Assembly (NCBI GenBank): GCA_050260055.1
Contig: JBLNBO010000005.1
Location: forward strand, 1 to 64,000
Reading direction: 5' to 3'
Source: JBLMYQ01 sp050260055
GTDB lineage: Bacteria; Bacillota; Clostridia; Acetivibrionales; UBA4821
Length of the DNA: 64,000 bases
Made by a program: the position numbers and the translations under genes. The notes beneath the pieces are model-generated. The model saw only the letters and a list, made by a program, of their open reading frames with translations, searched no databases and was not told the origin of the DNA. Shown one piece after another: positions 21,201-28,345 of this stretch (position 1 is the stretch's first letter; each line of letters starts with the position of its first letter).

Positions 21201-23287
21201 ATGACAAGCTTCTAGATATACTGGTAAACAAAAAGGCTGATGGCACAATAATAGAATCATATAAATATACCTATGATGATGCACACAACCTAAAAACTAA
21301 AAATGATATAAAAGGCGAAACCAAATACGATTATGATGAGTTAAACAGACTCAAAAAAGTTAATGAACAAGATGTGAGAATTACTGACTATACATTTGAC
21401 AAAGCGGGAAATAGAATAACAGAAACGGTCACACAAGATGGCAAAAGTACTGTAACCATATATAAATATAACGAGCAAAACAGATTAATGAAAACTGTTG
21501 AGACAAAATCTGCTGGTGAAAGCACAACAACAAAATTCACTTACGACAATAATGGTAATCTGTTAAGGGAAGCAAAAGAGGAGATAAAGGATGAAGATCC
21601 GCTGGCTGCATCGTCAATGAGTGTAACGATAGCCGGAGAAGAGCAAGGTGGAGAGAGTTATGTATCAATATATGAATATGATGAGCTAAATCAGCTAGTC
21701 AAATCCCAAACCGGAAGCAAACTGGTTGTAAACAGCTATGACGGAGAAGGAACACGGGTTACTAAAGAAGTCAATGGAGATATTACAAGATTCTTATATG
21801 AAGGCAGAAATGTTATATTAGAAACAGATGGAACGGGCAATGAAAAAGCCCACAATGTCCATGGAACTAATTTGCTGTCAAGAACAACAGAAGGGCAGAC
21901 TGCGGATTATTTCTACAATGGACATGGAGATGTGACGCTGCTGCTTGATGAAAACGGACAGCAGTTGGCAAGTTACTATTATGATGCATTTGGTAATCCG
22001 ACAAGCGTGCAGGAAAGCGTGTACAATCCTTACAGATATGCAGGGTATATGTGGGATGAGGAGACAGGCAAGTATTACTTGATGGCAAGAATGTATGACC
22101 CTGTGACAGCAAGGTTCATGCAGGAGGATTCCTATAGAGGAGATACAAAAGACCCATTGAGCTTGAATCTTTATACATATTGTCATAATGAACCGCTGAT
22201 GTATACAGACCCCGATGGACATGATTTGCTTGGCATAGCTACGACTATAGTAAATATTTACAAAGCATATACTAGCCTTAGCAAACCTGTACAAAAGAAA
22301 ATAGAGAAAAAGTTAGACTCCGTAATAGGAAAAGGAAATACGCAGAAGATTGTTAAGACAGTACAAACAAAAGTAACCCAAGCAAAGAATATTGTTATAG
22401 ATAAAATTACGGCACCTTTTAAGACAATAAGTAATGGAAGTTCAACTCAACCAAAATCTACAACAAGTACAAACAATAAAGCCGATAATCAGCAAAGTAG
22501 TCCACCGCTTGCAGTCCTTGCTCCTATAGCTGAAAAATGGATTGAAAATAGAGATGAGATAAAAAAGGACTATCTAGGAGGAATTAAGAAATCAGCAATA
22601 GATAATAAAATTGAAATGTATGAGCAGGTTAAAGAACATCCTATATCAACAATTGTATTTTTACCTTACCAAATAATGGCACAACCTATAACATCTGATA
22701 TTGATTTTTATAATAGAGCAATAATGGGTGACATGCATGAAAAAGTAGAATATGCTGGTGAGATGACTGAGCAACTTGCTGAAATTTTCTTATTCTCTAA
22801 AATTGCAGGAAGGATTGGAAAAACTGGAGGAGTAGAATCTTTTGAGGGAACGGTTAAGACTGGACTACCAACAGAAGCTGAATTAAATGGTGCTGTTAGT
22901 GAATGGTCAAGAATGCAAAAAAGCTTAGCGTCAAGCATTTCAAAAAGAAAAGTAGATGGATTTAACACAGGTTCAGTAGTTTATGATGCAGCAACTGGGA
23001 AGTACTACTATGGAATGAATAAAGGTATTAAGCTCAGTGGCGATACACTAAACAAAACGTTAGCAGATATGTTGCCAGAAAAATCACTAAATGGTTATCC
23101 GTTGGGGAATTGTGCGGAGGTAGATGCGGTTAATCAAGCTTTAAACAACAAAGCAAACTTAAATGATTTATACATCTATACAATTGAAACTACACCCAAC
23201 AGTTTTGGAGTGCCAAAGCCAGCTTGTGAAAATTGTACTGCTACGTTCTTAGGAAAAGCTGCCGATATATTAAGTGGACATAAATAA
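15239..23287 (+). CDS. S8 protease-RHS polymorphic toxin with deaminase tip
   Basis: A 2682-aa protein. The ATG at 15239 follows AGGAGG; an open frame runs back to 15155 without a ribosome site. A signal peptide ends near VDAAES, then an I9/thermitase-like propeptide and an S8 domain with D171, H209, N296 and S363. From about residue 460 come dozens of YD/RHS repeats, then the RHS core (YRYAGYMWDEETGKYY, and LNLYTYCHNEP ending DPDGH near residue 2323). The variable tip (2325-2682) carries NCAEVDAVN (C2625, E2627) and PACENC (C2663, C2666), the zinc-site pattern of YwqJ-type deaminase toxins. The Sec signal suggests export without a dedicated needle system; the fused protease may release or trim the toxin (inference). 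The likely immunity gene follows after 14 bases. Confidence 0.92.
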   Translation: MRTFKRYISKLIIAAILLTGVSAFNAVSVDAAESKPTREKVEILIKYKDENKINSIGSTIKSKLKLSKFNMKKKHKKIKMELMEIGENDNINNVIEELKKDTNIQYATPNYLLHTKTIPSDEHFAEQWALSNTGQSVGSTEGRTGVDINVLPVWYDNNITGSATVRIGLLDTGVDQNHPDLAEAIDKINAWDFVNGDNTVYDSVYDDAHGTQMAGIIVAQANEIGIRGVAPDIKLLPLKFMSGSTGYTSDAIDAINYAVEKGIKIINCSFGSTENNPALKDAMVNSGILFICAAGNEGESQTPYKIYPAAYDIDNVISVGAMDNTGILAPFSSRGTTVDIAAPGIGILTTNPESTYETVDGTSAAAAYVTGIAGLLKSAQPELDISDIKSRILNNVKVSNSLQGKVSTNGRVDANAVITNTVPVAETDGPGDDSIVIEPIDCPETGDGLQGAMDEGVPIEELIHFGQNGIDPVTGNFSFTCNDLYVETPGVFKGISRNYNSRTGSHIFSFMGNIKESNPYRICYLPDGSTQVFIKDDWGKYIPEKNTSILTKDHDGYTLITKDKTEYRFEHKKLISIKDRYGNMVRFDYDEDFNKVILITDSVGREYTLQYDERNRIEKIFNTSGNFVKYGYIGRTHYMNTVTDSKGNTLYYEYDDKYLIKGIKEKNLNIILDLDYYTSADNIGRVKTQRDVYGNVYKYTYNKKLHTTTITDSNNRKWTYEHKSYYVSKQTYPDQKYESFKYNSYGEMTEKIDRYSNKTTYERDNRGNVLKITNPDNSFKTFTYDDNNIKTETDENGYVTEYNYDSSNIKLLNKRQYFKGESQYAETSYEYYPDGQSNSLAKALVWKVTNPEGKVTEYTYDALGNIKTEKSPEGKVTTYDYTAISQKKEKRTPGNNITEYKYDIDGQLERETANSLYTNRILYDEIGRKIQEISPKQYDSTKDDIEHHTYSDLSVGTRYTYYKRTDANNVTYTTGKVATITDAENNTTTCTYDIYGNLKTEEKPNGAVYTYYYDEIDRPIRKTFKEDDNASTTEKTLEEYFYDVLSNKNTTKTVRKYYSEASYADTVYTYDYAERLVEQLNADRSRIINNYNANGTLNYTTTPNGTTYYKYDGMNRLSEIWTPFELVNNVVKYAYTKTEYYNDSQKKTEYAGKETVEYEARPSTFVTTEYTYYRDGKVHTVTHNSGAYTEYAYDDDGSLSMEKVKVKEGIFNITEYENNYLGKPLFKHEYVRAGDLFGNTIDNNADQKVTTAYTYDKDGNLETETDANEVTATYTYDNLNRVKTVTQPGVDENNANVNLLTAYEYNWEGKKSKETDPKNNKTEYHYNKRGMLFEKVDAKTGTAAYEYDLAGRLIKEVSPKNYISEQTIDNMNHTEYEYDNMDRVKTKTEKYTYKGQAYTTVAEAFKYDQKGNVTKELDALGYLVGTGTTDEKIDTGYGTEYTYNLAGKVTKTRDPVTKERNLAYTDLNTYDVLGRIKTKRNSNDVITTYYYDDAGNITSTTVKKSVASPEKTIMSAEYDKIGNATVKIDGNGNRTTYEYNFFNKVRKTIEPGDNTTIPSNTTIYQYDKVGNLKKQADDTGLVKQYTYDNQRRVLKSTEQKADESEAITIEYRYDKNGNKAYEKDGKGYETTKTYDELNRLHIVTDAKNHPTIYEYDANGNLTTTTDWRLNTYTSVYDPLNRLVEKSDPYNVIQRLEYYPNGMQQFSYDANNKKTEFKYDKNNRLISTIDPLGDIVSQEYDNVGNIKIKKDGMLNPTTYYYDEFNRLSDVINAKDETTSYTYDMNGNMLSQKDGKGNISYYEYNVANKLIKRIDAEGRSGTEGNYLYNPAKTETYTYYADKNLATRTDRNGKTTNYTYDIHGHLRTESIGNISISYDYDNNANLEKVTDATGETKREYDELNRTISKDVPGIGVTHFEYDIITGVEPGCYAEKTTDPKGNLVTKVYDKAGRLFTVTSDGKTATYQYYPDGSKWKVTYDNGASEEYTYYDDKLLDILVNKKADGTIIESYKYTYDDAHNLKTKNDIKGETKYDYDELNRLKKVNEQDVRITDYTFDKAGNRITETVTQDGKSTVTIYKYNEQNRLMKTVETKSAGESTTTKFTYDNNGNLLREAKEEIKDEDPLAASSMSVTIAGEEQGGESYVSIYEYDELNQLVKSQTGSKLVVNSYDGEGTRVTKEVNGDITRFLYEGRNVILETDGTGNEKAHNVHGTNLLSRTTEGQTADYFYNGHGDVTLLLDENGQQLASYYYDAFGNPTSVQESVYNPYRYAGYMWDEETGKYYLMARMYDPVTARFMQEDSYRGDTKDPLSLNLYTYCHNEPLMYTDPDGHDLLGIATTIVNIYKAYTSLSKPVQKKIEKKLDSVIGKGNTQKIVKTVQTKVTQAKNIVIDKITAPFKTISNGSSTQPKSTTSTNNKADNQQSSPPLAVLAPIAEKWIENRDEIKKDYLGGIKKSAIDNKIEMYEQVKEHPISTIVFLPYQIMAQPITSDIDFYNRAIMGDMHEKVEYAGEMTEQLAEIFLFSKIAGRIGKTGGVESFEGTVKTGLPTEAELNGAVSEWSRMQKSLASSISKRKVDGFNTGSVVYDAATGKYYYGMNKGIKLSGDTLNKTLADMLPEKSLNGYPLGNCAEVDAVNQALNNKANLNDLYIYTIETTPNSFGVPKPACENCTATFLGKAADILSGHK

Positions 23288-23301
23288 GGAGAATTGAAAA
23301 T

Positions 23302-23826
23302 ATGGATATTAATAATTTTAAAGGCATTTCCTTGAATGGAAGGGTTGCATATGGAATTAGTTGCTTTGAAAATACTCTATTATTTTTAAAGTATGACGTA
23401 AGTAATTGGAAAATGATTTTAGAGTTGTTGTGGGATTTCACAAGTACAGAAAATCTCGAAGCATGGAATGACCAAATAGCTGAAGTCATACCAGAAAATT
23501 TGCTAGAATTTAAAACGTATGAACAACATGATTTTGAATATTTGGAAGAAAGTCAATTTGAATACTTATACAATTTATATCAAAACATTGATAATAGAAT
23601 AGGCATATTGATAAGGCAAATATTCTATCTTGGTAGTAGCCACTCATATAGCGTGATTGTTGATCATGGCCAGAGAAGTTTAGAAGAATTAGATAGAATT
23701 ATAACGTTTATGATTGACAATAGTATCCCTTTACCAGATATTGAGCTATTTAAAAGATATTCAATTGATGAAAACAAAGGATGGGGAAATAAGTTTGATG
23801 GGACAAAACTATCAAAGATTTTGTAG
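23302..23826 (+). CDS. Probable immunity protein for the RHS deaminase
   Basis: A 174-aa, acidic, soluble protein starting 14 bases after the toxin stop with an AAGGAG site. It has no signal or membrane part, as expected for a cytosolic inhibitor. The text NGRVAYGISCFENTLLFLKY with a following tryptophan-rich helix is not a family I can name. The call rests on position (directly after an RHS toxin tip), size and the shared terminator downstream. Confidence 0.7.
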   Translation: MDINNFKGISLNGRVAYGISCFENTLLFLKYDVSNWKMILELLWDFTSTENLEAWNDQIAEVIPENLLEFKTYEQHDFEYLEESQFEYLYNLYQNIDNRIGILIRQIFYLGSSHSYSVIVDHGQRSLEELDRIITFMIDNSIPLPDIELFKRYSIDENKGWGNKFDGTKLSKIL

Positions 23827-23876
23827 ATTTATCACGTTTGCACAACAATCGTATTAAATAATATAAAAAGTTTATT

Positions 23877-23909
23877 GGTCACACAGTTTTGGCTGATGTG
23901 ACCTTTTTT
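23877..23909 (+). terminator. Terminator of the toxin-immunity genes
   Basis: GGTCACACAG and CTGATGTGACC (23877-23903) form a stem with one bulged A, followed by six Ts. Confidence 0.85.
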
Positions 23910-24097
23910 ATATTCCATTTTAGAAATTAGCTAAAATTTAAACCAAAGACACTTTTTAATATAAAAATGGTAAGTATGATTAACAATACTAATACTATCC
24001 CCTATATAAGCATTCTTTTATCCATAAAAGCCACATGATGGTTTACTACCGTATAGTATTTATTGAATAAAAATATTTTTAAAAGAATATTTACCTA

Positions 24098-24126
24098 TTG
24101 ATTTACATAATATGGCGTAGTATAAT
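24098..24126 (+). promoter_or_regulatory. Strong promoter of the orphan RNA
   Basis: TTGATT (24098-24103), a 17-base spacer and a perfect TATAAT (24121-24126). No open reading frame with a ribosome site follows for more than 450 bases, so the product should be an untranslated RNA starting near 24133. Confidence 0.75.
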
Positions 24127-24132
24127 ATATAT

Positions 24133-24517
24133 ATGACGCTTGAGAGATTTTGGCACATTAATGACACAATTGAGGGGTGACGTAAGTGTCTTTAGCTACA
24201 AAGGAACCCGAGCTATTATAAGAGGCCAAACCAATGGTACTGCCTATAAAGGTAGATAGCGATTGACTCCATGATAAGGTCTGTAAACCGCTAGAGTTAG
24301 GGGAGTCAACCGAGGCAAAATGTAAAAGCACTGAGAAAAACGTATCTGTGCTTTCCTCCAAGGAGGTTGTTGCTGTAGTACAGTACAGTTGCCAGTCGAA
24401 ATGTAAGGTGAAATGAATCAAGGGACTATTACGTCCTTAAAAAATAAGGTGGAGATACTTAATCGAAAGAAATTATTAAAAGCATTAATAGTGCTTTATT
24501 AATTTCTTTTTATTTTG
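24133..24517 (+). ncRNA. Unidentified structured RNA of about 380 nt
   Basis: The stretch lies between a near-consensus promoter and a terminator and has no credible plus-strand ORF. Its composition is more balanced than the AT-rich flanks. Visible helices: CTGCCT/AGGTAG (24240-24255, 4-nt loop), TTGACTCC/GGAGTCAA (24263-24270 with 24302-24309), AAAGCAC/GTGCTTT (24325-24331 with 24348-24354), CCTC/GAGG (24355-24366) and AGGGAC/GTCCTT (24421-24438). TAGCG (24257-24261) can pair with CGCTA (24289-24293) inside the second helix, an H-type pseudoknot. I compared it from memory with RNase P, tmRNA, SRP RNA, 6S, group I and II introns and T-boxes and found no match. ROOL- or GOLLD-like phage RNAs and transposon guide RNAs could not be excluded. 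Confidence 0.6.
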
Positions 24518-24520
24518 CTT
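24465..24520 (+). terminator. Terminator of the orphan RNA
   Basis: A long AT-rich hairpin: AAAGAAATTA...AAAGCA pairs with TGCTTTATTAATTTCTTT around a short loop, followed by a T-rich tail. Confidence 0.7.
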
Positions 24521-24550
24521 GCAACATGTTTCTTAATATTTCCCAAATAA

Positions 24551-24580
24551 AAAGACAGATAACTTCTGTCTTTTTTGTTT
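24551..24580 (+). terminator. Second terminator before the RusA-like gene
   Basis: AAAGACAG (24551-24558) pairs with CTGTCTTT (24566-24573), followed by TTTT. It backs up the previous terminator and insulates the downstream genes. Confidence 0.75.
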
Positions 24581-24611
24581 CTCAATTTTAATTATGGAAG
24601 GATGATTTTTT

Positions 24612-25130
24612 ATGTTAGAAGAAGAATTACTGAAAATTGCTGAAGATATAGAGAAGGCAAAAATCGATTTACATAATCTAATTCAGACAGCAAAACAAAG
24701 TTATGCACTTCCAGATCAATTTATTTTAGCGGAAGATAAATGGAAAGCTGATTTTGATGGAGAAATAATTAAACTGTATATACCGGATTGGCCGCCGTTG
24801 GTAAAAAATGCATCAGCCAAAAATAGATGGATATATAACACCAAAAAAGCATTAGTTGATTTGGAAAGTGTCCCCGTATTTAAACAGGCCTTTGTTTGGC
24901 TCAAAATATATTACCCCGACAAAATAAAAGATGCTGATGCAGACAACAGAGATATCAAATCAATAATTGATGGAATTAGATATGCAAAACTGATTAAAGA
25001 TGATGTTATGAGGTCAATTACTTACGCAATAGAACCAATTGGTTCCCAATTTCCACATACTGAAGTATATATATTTGAAACAAACATGTTTCTTAAGGTT
25101 ATTGGTAACATAACAGAGTACGGAAAATAA
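24612..25130 (+). CDS. RusA-like Holliday junction resolvase
   Basis: A 172-aa protein with an AAGGATGA site. After a short N-terminal coiled helix, the body carries the RusA signature: D109-A-D111-N112 with a following lysine (DADNRDIK), then IIDGIRYAKLIKDD (D130, D131), where the acidic residues bind metal. In RusA the lysine is three residues after the asparagine; here it is four, so the match is close but not exact. Such genes are common in prophages and integrated elements, which fits the recombinase further right. Confidence 0.6.
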   Translation: MLEEELLKIAEDIEKAKIDLHNLIQTAKQSYALPDQFILAEDKWKADFDGEIIKLYIPDWPPLVKNASAKNRWIYNTKKALVDLESVPVFKQAFVWLKIYYPDKIKDADADNRDIKSIIDGIRYAKLIKDDVMRSITYAIEPIGSQFPHTEVYIFETNMFLKVIGNITEYGK

Positions 25131-25160
25131 AAACATTATATAAGAAGAAAAGTAGATTGT

Positions 25161-25208
25161 ATTATCAACAAAAATACCTAAAAATTAATCTCAAAATTTG
25201 TTGATAAT
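25161..25208. repeat. 12-bp perfect inverted repeat, left
   Basis: ATTATCAACAAA (25161-25172) and TTTGTTGATAAT (25197-25208) are perfect inverted repeats with a 24-base AT-rich spacer, in a non-coding gap before the replication-relaxation-like gene. No T-run follows, so it looks like a protein-binding site more than a terminator. Confidence 0.6.
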
Positions 25209-25314
25209 AAATGTAGCCAAAAAGCTTTAAATGAACAAAAAACGAAAAAATTTAAGAACGAAGAGAAGAAACCAACAAAAAAAATAACAGTAAAAATAAA
25301 TGCTAAGATTAATA

Positions 25315-26280
25315 ATGAAAGTGGTGAAAGTAGTGAAAAAAGGACAAGTAATTTTAACGAAAAGAGACAAAGAGTTATTAAGATCCATAGCGGAAAATGG
25401 TTTTATAAACAACGAAACAGCAGGGAGAATTTATGGAACAAAACAATATCATGAAAATAGAATGTCAATATTAAGAAAAGAACATTATATAACGAGGAGA
25501 AAAAAATATGTATATCTTGGGGCAGAGGGGAAACGGTATGTTGAAAAACAAGGAATAAAAATAAGACCAATTCCGCTTACGAAGGGGTTGAAGAAAAGAG
25601 GAAAAGAAACCTATGAAATGGCAGAGAAATTTGATTTGAGCGCATGGACATTTACACCAAGTTGGATTTTGAAGAAACAAAGAAATATGAACAGAGGAGG
25701 AATGTTCTATGGGATGATACGCAGTGATAAAATCAACAAAGAGTACATAATATATAATTTGGGCACAGAAGCTAACAAAAGACAAACAGGGAGAATAAAG
25801 AAAGAACTGGTATTGCTGGGACAAGCAGATATTGAAAGAGCAATTGTGTTTTTTGAATCAGAAAAAGCAAAAGAGACATATATTTTAAGAAAGGATGACA
25901 ATACCAAATTTAACGCAGCAAAAAATGTATATTTACTACCATACAACGAACGCAGCTTAACTATGTTAAATAAGCATGGGATAGAAAACCTTCTTAAGAC
26001 AGCGACGGAACTTGTTTATGGAGATAACTATAAGGCTAGGCAAATGCAAGAAGCAGATTGTACAATCCAAGATGACAAGCAGTTATTTGTAATGATATTT
26101 AATGATGTGCATAAGAAAGCATCGCTTAAACTTTACAATGAATTAGGAGCAATGCGCAATAGGATAGTGATTCTCTGTTTGAAAGAAGATGAAGAGGAGT
26201 ACAGGAAAGCATATCCGAACTTTGATATAAAAACGATAACATACGAAGAGCTAGTTAAAGGCAGTAGCAGAACACAATAA
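25315..26280 (+). CDS. Replication-relaxation-like winged-helix protein
   Basis: A protein of about 321 aa; the start is uncertain (ATG 25315, GTG 25333 or ATG 25300). The N-terminus reads LTKRDKELLRSIAENGFI, then a winged-helix with IYGTKQYHENRMSILRKEHYI and a wing ending YVYLGAEGKRYVE. This is the layout of plasmid replication-relaxation proteins, which bind DNA in plasmids and conjugative elements. The C-terminal half is a mixed fold rich in lysine. Two inverted-repeat sites lie on its two sides. Confidence 0.55.
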   Translation: MKVVKVVKKGQVILTKRDKELLRSIAENGFINNETAGRIYGTKQYHENRMSILRKEHYITRRKKYVYLGAEGKRYVEKQGIKIRPIPLTKGLKKRGKETYEMAEKFDLSAWTFTPSWILKKQRNMNRGGMFYGMIRSDKINKEYIIYNLGTEANKRQTGRIKKELVLLGQADIERAIVFFESEKAKETYILRKDDNTKFNAAKNVYLLPYNERSLTMLNKHGIENLLKTATELVYGDNYKARQMQEADCTIQDDKQLFVMIFNDVHKKASLKLYNELGAMRNRIVILCLKEDEEEYRKAYPNFDIKTITYEELVKGSSRTQ

Positions 26281-26358
26281 ACTAAAAAAACCAGGTAAAG
26301 AACAAGACAAAGAAGAAGCACGAGAAGGCAGTAATAAAACAAAAACATAAACACTAAA

Positions 26359-26390
26359 AAAGAAAGTTGCAGAAAACTACTTTCTTTTTT
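26359..26390 (+). terminator. Terminator after the replication-relaxation-like gene
   Basis: AAAGAAAGT (26359-26367) pairs with ACTTTCTTT (26379-26387), followed by TTT. Confidence 0.75.
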
Positions 26391-26500
26391 TGTCGCCAAA
26401 ATACAAGGAGGAAGAAGTAACACAAGATTTTTGGACAGAGTGAATTGGACATGCAGATAAGTGAATACACTTAATTTAGAGTATTTTTGGTGGTGGTTTT

Positions 26501-26647
26501 ATGAAAACAAATTTAAAGGTTATTACCAATGAAGATCATGAGATTGATTATACAAAAGCCCAAGTAGTATCAATATACAACGAAGAAGAGCGAGAATTTG
26601 AAGAACTAATGATAGAGATATTAAAACAGGTCGTGTTAAACAAATAA
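26501..26647 (+). CDS. Small ORF of 48 aa, function unknown
   Basis: A short ORF with a GGTGGTGG ribosome site ahead of ATG 26501. It encodes an acidic, mainly helical peptide (EEEREFEELMIEILKQVV) without a signal or membrane segment. It lies between a terminator and the recombinase. Small proteins in this position are sometimes recombination directionality factors or regulators, but nothing in the sequence proves that. Confidence 0.5.
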   Translation: MKTNLKVITNEDHEIDYTKAQVVSIYNEEEREFEELMIEILKQVVLNK

Positions 26648-26664
26648 TATTTACCAAAACTGTG

Positions 26665-26727
26665 TTGATAACTACCGGCTGATATAATAAACTATTTAAA
26701 GGCAGGTAGTTATCAATTGATTTTTTA
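26665..26727 (+). repeat. 12-bp perfect inverted repeat before the recombinase
   Basis: TTGATAACTACC (26665-26676) and GGTAGTTATCAA (26705-26716) are perfect inverted repeats with a 28-base spacer that contains TATAAT. A T-run follows at 26721. It could act as a terminator/attenuator for the recombinase gene or as a binding site for autoregulation. The arms share TTGATAA with the repeat at 25161. Confidence 0.6.
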
Positions 26728-26748
26728 ACGTACAAGGAGGTTTTTAGT

Positions 26749-28338
26749 ATGTTAGCTTTAATTGATAATTACAATAAAAATAACATAAAAGACGAATTTT
26801 TTAATGTCGGACTGTATCTTAGATTGTCCCGCGAAGATGAAACGGGCGTACAATCTGAGAGTATATCTAACCAGAAGGAATATTTAATGCAATATGTTTT
26901 ACAACAGGGTTGGAATTTGGTAGACATATATACCGACGACGGCTATTCGGGCACAACATTTAACAGACCAGAATTTCAACGATTAATTAAGGACGTGGAA
27001 TGCCGACGTATAAATCTTATAATTTCGAAGGACCTTAGCCGACTGGGCCGCGACTATATCGAAACGGGCTATTATTTAGAGAGGTATTTTCCGGAAAGAA
27101 ATGTTAGGTTCATCGCTTTAAACGATGGAATAGATACCTTTTCATCAAATAATAGCAACAATGACATGAGTCCCTTTAAATCGGTTATGAACGATATGTA
27201 TGCAAAGGATATTTCGAAAAAAGTAAGGACTACAATGAATACCAAAAGGAAAAACGGACAATTCATTGGTGCATTTGCTCCTTATGGATATAAAAAGAGT
27301 CCTGAAGACAAAAATAAGTTAGTTATCGACAAAGAGGTAGCACCGATTGTTGCAAGGATTTTTGAATTGTATTTATCAGGATGGGGATATGCATACATTA
27401 CACATGAGTTGAACTCGGAGATGATATCCACGCCAAGCGAATACAAGGCTCAAAACGGTAATTACAAGAATTCCAAGGAGAGACTTCATCTGTGGACTAC
27501 TGAGACAATAAGAAGGATATTGACCAATCCTACTTATGCCGGCAATGTAACTCAAAACAGGTGCTCAAAGATTAATTACAAGGTCAAAAAGCTTAGGACT
27601 CTGCAAAAGGATCAATGGATTACAGTAGAAAACACGCACGAACCGATTATTGACAAAGAAGCCTTTTATATGGTTCAAGAGATGATGAGCAGGAAGGCAA
27701 ACGATGTAGATAACTCCAAGAAATTTAATCACATACTTGCCGGATTGGTATTTTGTGCAGACTGTGGAGAGCGTATGACATTTACCAAGACTCAAAAAGG
27801 GGAATTGTACAGTATCTGCTCAAAGTATAAAAGATTTAAACGGTGTACTAGACATTCTATTCTTGAAAATGAGCTTGAAGCCTTGGTAATCAATGAATTA
27901 AGAAAGATTTCTGAAAGCTCAGTCAACAAGAGCAAGATGTTGGATGCTGCAAAGCAAAAGCTGCAAGGCAAAAAGTTAAACAACGAGCAATCCGAGATGG
28001 AAAGAGCAGAAAACAGGTTGGCTGAAATAAAAAGGACTATAAAGCATTTGTATGAGGATAAGCTAAAAGGCATTATAACAGAAACTGATTTTCTTAATCT
28101 TACACAGGAATACAATCAAGAGAGAGAGCAGTTAATTTTAAGAAGCTCGAAGCTTCAACAAAAGCTGAAAGACAAGCACGAATATCAAGATAATGATTTA
28201 GAACTTATGACATTAATTAAAGAATTCATACATTTTGATAACGTATCCAAACCCGTCTTAACAAAGCTGATCAAGAGAATCGAAATAGCGGAAGATAAAA
28301 AGATAACAATTCACTATAATTTTAAAAAACCATTCTAA
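26749..28338 (+). CDS. Large serine recombinase
   Basis: A 529-aa protein with an AAGGAGG site. The N-terminal resolvase domain has GLYLRLSREDE (catalytic Ser27) and the DGYSGTTFNRPEF and DLSRLGRDYIE motifs. A recombinase domain follows (YAGNVTQNRC region), then a zinc ribbon with C-x2-C (FCADCGERM) and a distal C pair, and a coiled coil near residues 420-480. This is the full layout of phage-type integrases. It should cut and join short attP/attB sites without topology limits. Its stop codon shares one base with the L,D-transpeptidase fragment, so the right attachment site lies at the junction. Confidence 0.95.
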   Translation: MLALIDNYNKNNIKDEFFNVGLYLRLSREDETGVQSESISNQKEYLMQYVLQQGWNLVDIYTDDGYSGTTFNRPEFQRLIKDVECRRINLIISKDLSRLGRDYIETGYYLERYFPERNVRFIALNDGIDTFSSNNSNNDMSPFKSVMNDMYAKDISKKVRTTMNTKRKNGQFIGAFAPYGYKKSPEDKNKLVIDKEVAPIVARIFELYLSGWGYAYITHELNSEMISTPSEYKAQNGNYKNSKERLHLWTTETIRRILTNPTYAGNVTQNRCSKINYKVKKLRTLQKDQWITVENTHEPIIDKEAFYMVQEMMSRKANDVDNSKKFNHILAGLVFCADCGERMTFTKTQKGELYSICSKYKRFKRCTRHSILENELEALVINELRKISESSVNKSKMLDAAKQKLQGKKLNNEQSEMERAENRLAEIKRTIKHLYEDKLKGIITETDFLNLTQEYNQEREQLILRSSKLQQKLKDKHEYQDNDLELMTLIKEFIHFDNVSKPVLTKLIKRIEIAEDKKITIHYNFKKPF

Positions 28339-28345
28339 TGTATTC
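28322..28345 (+). other. Probable attachment-site junction
   Basis: Recombinase coding sequence meets L,D-transpeptidase coding sequence here. For serine integrases, the hybrid att site lies at such a junction. The exact core cannot be set because the other end of the element has not been found. Confidence 0.45.

Noticed and set aside
24158..24421. Minus-strand ORF of 87 aa in the structured RNA region
   Set aside because: No ribosome site or known motif, and the plus-strand promoter, helices and terminators explain the region better.
24180..24440. Group I or group II intron
   Set aside because: The P7/S and R core elements and the domain V hairpin with GAAA could not be found, and there is no coding sequence to interrupt.
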